This document shows positions 60,058 to 63,610 of a stretch of 63,610 nucleotides of DNA, piece by piece. The notes under the pieces were generated by a model. It did not search any database and had not been told where the DNA came from. It saw nothing but the letters and a program-made list of their open reading frames with translations. The position numbers and the translations under genes were made by a program. Source of the stretch: Pseudomonadota bacterium (GTDB lineage: Bacteria; Pseudomonadota; Gammaproteobacteria; Burkholderiales; JABEVD01); NCBI GenBank assembly GCA_021802655.1, contig JAJZRP010000005.1:1-63610 (forward strand), given 5' to 3'. Within the stretch, counting starts at the first letter, position 1; each line of letters opens with the position of its first letter.

Positions 60058-62171
60058 TGCTCTGTCTCCAGTGATATTTTCTTGAGCTGCTGCTCGCCAC
60101 CTTGATATTGGCCATCGGACTCAATAGCCGTAACAATTGCACTGAGTCTTTTGTAAACCTCTTTGTTCTTGGCAAGTCGTCGTTTGGTGATCTCTGACAT
60201 TCTTGCCCGGCCAAGTTCTTCAAGGGCGAGGGTCTCTTCCTGTTGGACTTCAATCAGGTTGATAATTGACCCGCGCTCGGCTTTGAAGAACTCGATATCC
60301 TTGGCGTCGGCACGATAGTGCTTGCACGTGTAGCAGGCATTGGCGTGTTCGCACCAGTCACCTATCTGGGCGGGCATAGTACAGGCGCCGCCGCACACGC
60401 GCGTGGCACTAATCTGTTCCTTTCGAACCAGCAACTCTGACACACGATCATCAACCCTGCCTTCAATGGTATAGAAACGGCCGCCACCGTTTTCCAATAG
60501 CGCCTTTTTCTTCAGCTCAAGCCTGTTATTGATGTACACAGTTGCCATATCAGGGCTAGCATGACCCAGCTCCATCATGATGGATAGGACGTCGTGGCCA
60601 GCCATCGCGAGAGACGTGCCTTTTGTATGCCGGAGAGGGTGCCAGGAAAAGGCTAGGGGGGCTCCGTTATCTGTCAGTATATTATGCTTAACGCACTGGC
60701 GCTTGATTTCATTCGCAGTGTAGCTAGGAGCAATAAAGCTCTCGTGAGTACCGTTGAATACCGGAAAAAGGTACTTAGTGGCCTTTCCGTATTTCTTGAC
60801 CACATCCGTTCGCTGTGCCTCAACGATTTCAATAAGATCAGCGTGCGCAGAATCTTTCTTGTGCAGCGGCTTAATGTTCCACTTTCTAACCTTATTCTGC
60901 CAGAAAGTAAGTAGCATAAACTCATTGTCGTTCGGGTCTTGTTCAAGGCAATCAAAAAGCACGGCGTGGCCATCTTCGGCACGCATCCCTGTCCCAAGAA
61001 TAAGTGCGAAAATTCTTGGGACAGGGAGAGGGGCATCTTCTACAGCCACGCGTATGTCATCGACTACCCTTTGTGAATAGGATCTATTTGCCCCTTCCTG
61101 AACATAGCCGATTCTTCCAAGCCCTTCCTTGTAATGGGTCTTTTTAATCTTCTTTATGGCCCTATTAGATACTGAAAGAGAAGGCCACTTGTCGGGCCAT
61201 TTTCGTGATGCAGTAGACAGTACTGCAAGGCAGTCTGTGAACCAGTTCTTCCCTGCGAGCCCCTTTTTATTTCCCCAAGCGACAAACTCATCCTCTATTA
61301 ATGTGTCGGTAATAAGCGAAGGGGAGGGGCAGGAAAACTTTTCATGCATGAAATTGCGAAAGTGAATCATCCTTCCAACGTAACCCGGTAGCGTTTTGGG
61401 CGCCAATTCGTCATGTTCAATTTTGTTAATGATGTGCTCTTTGATGGCAGGCCTTAACCATTCGGGAAATAAATAAAAGTTCACATATAGGTCACGTTGT
61501 CTTTGGTCATCTCTAAATCTGACATCGCGCTCAGAATAAAGATTATTTAGAAAAATAATGTTTCTCTGGTGAAATATTTTGAACTGTTCTTTCTGGATTA
61601 GAATTTTTTTGTGAAAATCTCCCACAATGGTTATTCTCCCAGGCAAATATTCTTTTTCTGTAATTTTCCCTGACCGAACATAGTCTATTTTTATATTCGC
61701 TCGGGAAGTGTTCACCGAAAAACCAGAATATGCGGTTACGAACTGCTGGTTATGCTCTTTTCGTGTTCTGTTCGAGGCCGTGTGACCACCGATAGGAAAC
61801 TCCGGATGAGGAATATCGGCCAAGCAGGATACACTGAATATTTTAAGTATGGTTTGCCACTCAACCCTGAACCATTCCATAGGTAAGCGTCGGCGTTCCA
61901 CATTACTCATGGAATTCATACGAGGATCAGCGAGCAGGCGAGCCCAGTATAGCTTAAGCTCCAAAGACAAAGGCGGTGGAATATCTTCAAAAATTATTGG
62001 GGTGCGAGCTCCAATATAATCATTGACCATCTGCGGAATGGATCGTATGAAGTCTTTATCCCAGATATCATGAGACAATAATAGAGGCGATATATCCGAT
62101 ATAGCCTTTTTCAGTTGGCTGGCATACAAGTCTGCATCACTGTTGGTGCTGTGAGCCAACCCTAAATCCAT
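60054..62171 (-). CDS. TnpB-like tyrosine recombinase
   Basis: A 705-residue site-specific recombinase. The catalytic domain (about 365-560) has Arg I R397 in LGTGMRAEDGH, H511-x-x-R514 in FSWHPLRHTKG, H537 in ELGHASPDMATVY and nucleophile Y546. The N-terminal 300 residues are a large family-specific and core-binding region. After the catalytic domain comes a Cys/His cluster (VCGGACTMPAQIGDWCEH, ACYTCKHY), probably zinc-binding, then a helical tail. Length and order match TnpB of Tn554 (about 630 aa). It overlaps tnpA by 10 bp and tnpC by 4 bp. Confidence 0.88.
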   Translation of the reverse strand: MDLGLAHSTNSDADLYASQLKKAISDISPLLLSHDIWDKDFIRSIPQMVNDYIGARTPIIFEDIPPPLSLELKLYWARLLADPRMNSMSNVERRRLPMEWFRVEWQTILKIFSVSCLADIPHPEFPIGGHTASNRTRKEHNQQFVTAYSGFSVNTSRANIKIDYVRSGKITEKEYLPGRITIVGDFHKKILIQKEQFKIFHQRNIIFLNNLYSERDVRFRDDQRQRDLYVNFYLFPEWLRPAIKEHIINKIEHDELAPKTLPGYVGRMIHFRNFMHEKFSCPSPSLITDTLIEDEFVAWGNKKGLAGKNWFTDCLAVLSTASRKWPDKWPSLSVSNRAIKKIKKTHYKEGLGRIGYVQEGANRSYSQRVVDDIRVAVEDAPLPVPRIFALILGTGMRAEDGHAVLFDCLEQDPNDNEFMLLTFWQNKVRKWNIKPLHKKDSAHADLIEIVEAQRTDVVKKYGKATKYLFPVFNGTHESFIAPSYTANEIKRQCVKHNILTDNGAPLAFSWHPLRHTKGTSLAMAGHDVLSIMMELGHASPDMATVYINNRLELKKKALLENGGGRFYTIEGRVDDRVSELLVRKEQISATRVCGGACTMPAQIGDWCEHANACYTCKHYRADAKDIEFFKAERGSIINLIEVQQEETLALEELGRARMSEITKRRLAKNKEVYKRLSAIVTAIESDGQYQGGEQQLKKISLETEQ

Positions 62172-63433
62172 TTTATTTCCCTTTCAGAAAGGTGTACGCC
62201 ACTGTCTCTGAACTCCCTGAGCCGCTTTTCAAGATTATCCGGGCCAGTAAGGTGCAGCTTACGTATTTCTGAGCTGAACAGGTGTTTATAGAAATCAAGT
62301 GTTGTTTGTGGGCTTGCATGACCTAGACGATCGGCCACAGCCAAGAGCCCATGTCCATCTGCAATCGCTTCGCTGGCATGCGTGTGCCGGAAGTTGTGCC
62401 AGGTGAATACGCACCCAGTTCGTTTAATGAGGTAGGTTTTAAGGTTTTCGGCATAGCTTTTCGATAAAGCGCGGCCGACGCGGCCACGTTGTACGTTACA
62501 GAAGACGTACTCTGTGCCAGATTCAAAAGCCGCCACGTACTCCTCGCTGGTCAGGTAGTCTTCGTACATTTCCAGCAGATAAGGCATTACTGGTATTGCT
62601 CGGGCGCGACCAGATTTGGCGCGGGCACCGTTTTCGTTGTCAGCGCGGGGTATGACCCAAATAATTTTTTCAGCCAAATCGATATCGGTATGGCGGAGGC
62701 CCAATGCCTCTCCTATCCTCATGCCAGTGTTGTACAGAAGGGTCAGGAGAAAGGCATCCCGAATCAGGTGGCAGGCCAGAATTAGATCCAAGACAATCTC
62801 CGGAGACATTCTCTTCAGAGTAACCCTTTTCTGGATCAGCCCCAAATCACCTCTCAGATATGGGTCTTTTTGGCGGGTATTCCTTCGCTGGTTGATATGC
62901 TCTAGGAATGGCTTATAGCTGTGCGTTCCCTGATAGCGGTTTGATTCGGTAACATTCGCAAAGGTCGGTGTTCTACCAGTTAGGTATCGGTAGAAGGACT
63001 TCACAGACAAATGGATCTGATTTCTCAGGGTTGGACTCAGCGGGGATATAGGGGCCACGGAAGAAGTCAGGTAGGCTAAGTTAGTGCCTGAGGGGGCGTT
63101 TCCCTCAAGGTGGTACGGGAGCCATTGTAGGAAACGGTCATAGTCCGTCACAGAAATGTCGGACAGGTCTTTCCTGCACGCCAGCAAATATGATCCTAGT
63201 CGGGCGACATGCCTAGCGTAGGCTTGGACGGTGTTCGGTGATTGATTAATCTGCTCAAGATGCACAATCCAGTCACGAATGCAGTCGATTGGTGTGCCGT
63301 CATCATCGACAACAGTCCATGAATAGCGCGAATCATCAAAACGGATCTTTACAAGTTCAAGTGCCAAATCAAGCTTCCATGCACAGTATGGACAAGGTGT
63401 GCATATTCTGGCGGCATTAGCTTCAGGCCACAA
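62162..63433 (-). CDS. TnpA-like tyrosine recombinase/integrase
   Basis: A 423-residue integrase with a SAM-like core-binding domain (about 50-155) and a catalytic domain with R239 in NTGMRIGEALGLR, H346-x-x-R349 in FTWHNFRHTHAS, H372 in DRLGHASPQTTLDFY and nucleophile Y382. It is longer than Tn554 TnpA (about 361 aa). The start is uncertain: the frame opens with TTG at 63433 just after a stop, there is no early ATG, and another TTG at about residue 23 would remove the Cys-containing N terminus (RICTPCPYCAWK). First gene of the three-gene recombinase operon. Confidence 0.88.
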   Translation of the reverse strand: MWPEANAARICTPCPYCAWKLDLALELVKIRFDDSRYSWTVVDDDGTPIDCIRDWIVHLEQINQSPNTVQAYARHVARLGSYLLACRKDLSDISVTDYDRFLQWLPYHLEGNAPSGTNLAYLTSSVAPISPLSPTLRNQIHLSVKSFYRYLTGRTPTFANVTESNRYQGTHSYKPFLEHINQRRNTRQKDPYLRGDLGLIQKRVTLKRMSPEIVLDLILACHLIRDAFLLTLLYNTGMRIGEALGLRHTDIDLAEKIIWVIPRADNENGARAKSGRARAIPVMPYLLEMYEDYLTSEEYVAAFESGTEYVFCNVQRGRVGRALSKSYAENLKTYLIKRTGCVFTWHNFRHTHASEAIADGHGLLAVADRLGHASPQTTLDFYKHLFSSEIRKLHLTGPDNLEKRLREFRDSGVHLSEREIKWI

Positions 63434-63487
63434 TTACAAATTCATTCTTTACATAGTGGACATAGACGCCATTGGTGTTCGTATTAA

Positions 63488-63503
63488 CATAATATACATT
63501 ATG
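63488..63503. repeat. Right AT-rich inverted repeat
   Basis: CATAAT-ATAC-ATTATG, a 6-bp inverted repeat 55 bp upstream of the tnpA-like start, containing the complement of the ATGTATATT found near the left end (53025-53033). It may be a recombinase-binding site near the element end or part of the tnpA promoter region. Confidence 0.45.
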
Positions 63504-63601
63504 CGAAATAAGTATGTAAAAAGCGGGCAGTTGAACCGTAAGCTTGACAATGCCCTTCCGGCAGGCTATCAATGATAATCGGTCTTTTTTAGGAGGATGA
63601 C

Positions 63602-63610
63602 ATGAGACAC
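63602..63610 (+). CDS. Start of a gene running off the right edge
   Basis: ATG at 63602 (MRH...) is preceded by AGGAGG at 63591-63596, a perfect Shine-Dalgarno with 5-bp spacing, and by a T run. Only three codons are visible, so the product cannot be identified. It is probably the first chromosomal gene beyond the insertion. Confidence 0.6.

Larger units (their letters stand above)
52979..63571. mobile_element. Putative Tn554-like integrative element carrying defence-type cargo
   Basis: Boundaries are inferred. The hexamer CTATCA occurs in the same orientation at 52979-52984 (preceded by GGC) and 63566-63571 (preceded by GG), outside inverted AT-rich repeats near both ends (ATGTATATT at 53025-53033; its complement at 63491-63499). 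The enclosed DNA is visibly more AT-rich and uses different codons from the flanks. The right side encodes two tyrosine recombinases and a small accessory protein in the tnpA-tnpB-tnpC order of Tn554-type elements. The left side carries an ATPase/oxygenase/HEPN operon. A new gene start at 63602 suggests the chromosome resumes there. Confidence 0.6.

Noticed and set aside
52979..63571. Prophage or ICE interpretation of the insertion
   Set aside because: There are no phage structural, relaxase or conjugation genes. The recombinase trio and compact cargo fit a Tn554-like transposon better.

Overview
The window looks like a chromosomal segment of a Gram-negative, motile betaproteobacterium, carrying a foreign insertion at its right end. 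The lineage call rests on several things: SMC rather than MukB, a ZipA homologue, linked rpsB-tsf-pyrH-frr-uppS-cdsA-dxr-rseP-bamA-skp-lpxD-fabZ-lpxA-lpxB-rnhB, succinylase-type lysine synthesis (dapC/D/E), motAB, a PilU-type ATPase, and surE-pcm-nlpD. A Nitrosomonadales-like relative (for example Gallionella/Sideroxydans or Sulfuricella type) is a guess from gene order. No rRNA, tRNA or CRISPR was seen.

Layout. 1-5.9 kb (all minus strand): a partial universal stress protein, then the operon dapC-dapD-pilU-yffB-dapE-prmB. 5.9-7.2 kb: a DMT transporter and queF. 7.2-16.6 kb (plus): smc, zipA, ligA, galU, a phosphoribosyltransferase, an MTA/MTI phosphorylase and a peptide deformylase, with short gaps or overlaps. 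16.6-19.4 kb (minus): motB, motA, suhB. 19.5-22.6 kb (plus): trmJ, cysE, iscR and an IscS-like cysteine desulfurase, with a near-perfect type 1 IscR operator upstream of iscR. 22.6-26 kb (minus): map-glnD. 26-41.9 kb (plus): the translation, isoprenoid, outer-membrane and lipid A block from rpsB to rnhB, then a GYF-type membrane protein, a SpoU methyltransferase and rluE. 41.9-52.1 kb: typA (minus), a DEAD-box helicase, an acyl-CoA synthetase, surE, pcm, nlpD, a NarL-type response regulator, smpB (minus), ratA, rnfH and a TPM-domain protein (minus). 52.2-52.95 kb: three small hypothetical genes on the minus strand.

About 52.98-63.57 kb appears to be an inserted element that is clearly more AT-rich than its surroundings. 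Its right side carries three overlapping genes resembling tnpA-tnpB-tnpC of Tn554-type transposons: two tyrosine recombinases and a small HTH/coiled-coil protein. Its left side carries a compact three-gene operon: a PHP-phosphoesterase/ABC (SMC-like) ATPase of TrlF type, a clavaminate-synthase-like Fe(II)/2-oxoglutarate oxygenase, and a protein with a HEPN RNase motif plus a split zinc ribbon. Between them lie an unrecognised two-gene operon and a short plus-strand ORF followed by a strong terminator. The three-gene operon is the best candidate for an undescribed (probably anti-phage) system. Its function is inferred from domains and mobile context only.

How the genes work together. The left operon makes diaminopimelate for lysine and cell wall. 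The smc-zipA-ligA group concerns chromosome organisation and division. The central cluster couples translation factors to envelope assembly (UppS, CdsA, Dxr, RseP, BamA, Skp, Lpx enzymes). SmpB, RatA and RnfH form the usual small conserved neighbourhood. Several divergent gene pairs share almost superimposed -10 elements, and several convergent pairs abut or overlap with no intergenic space.
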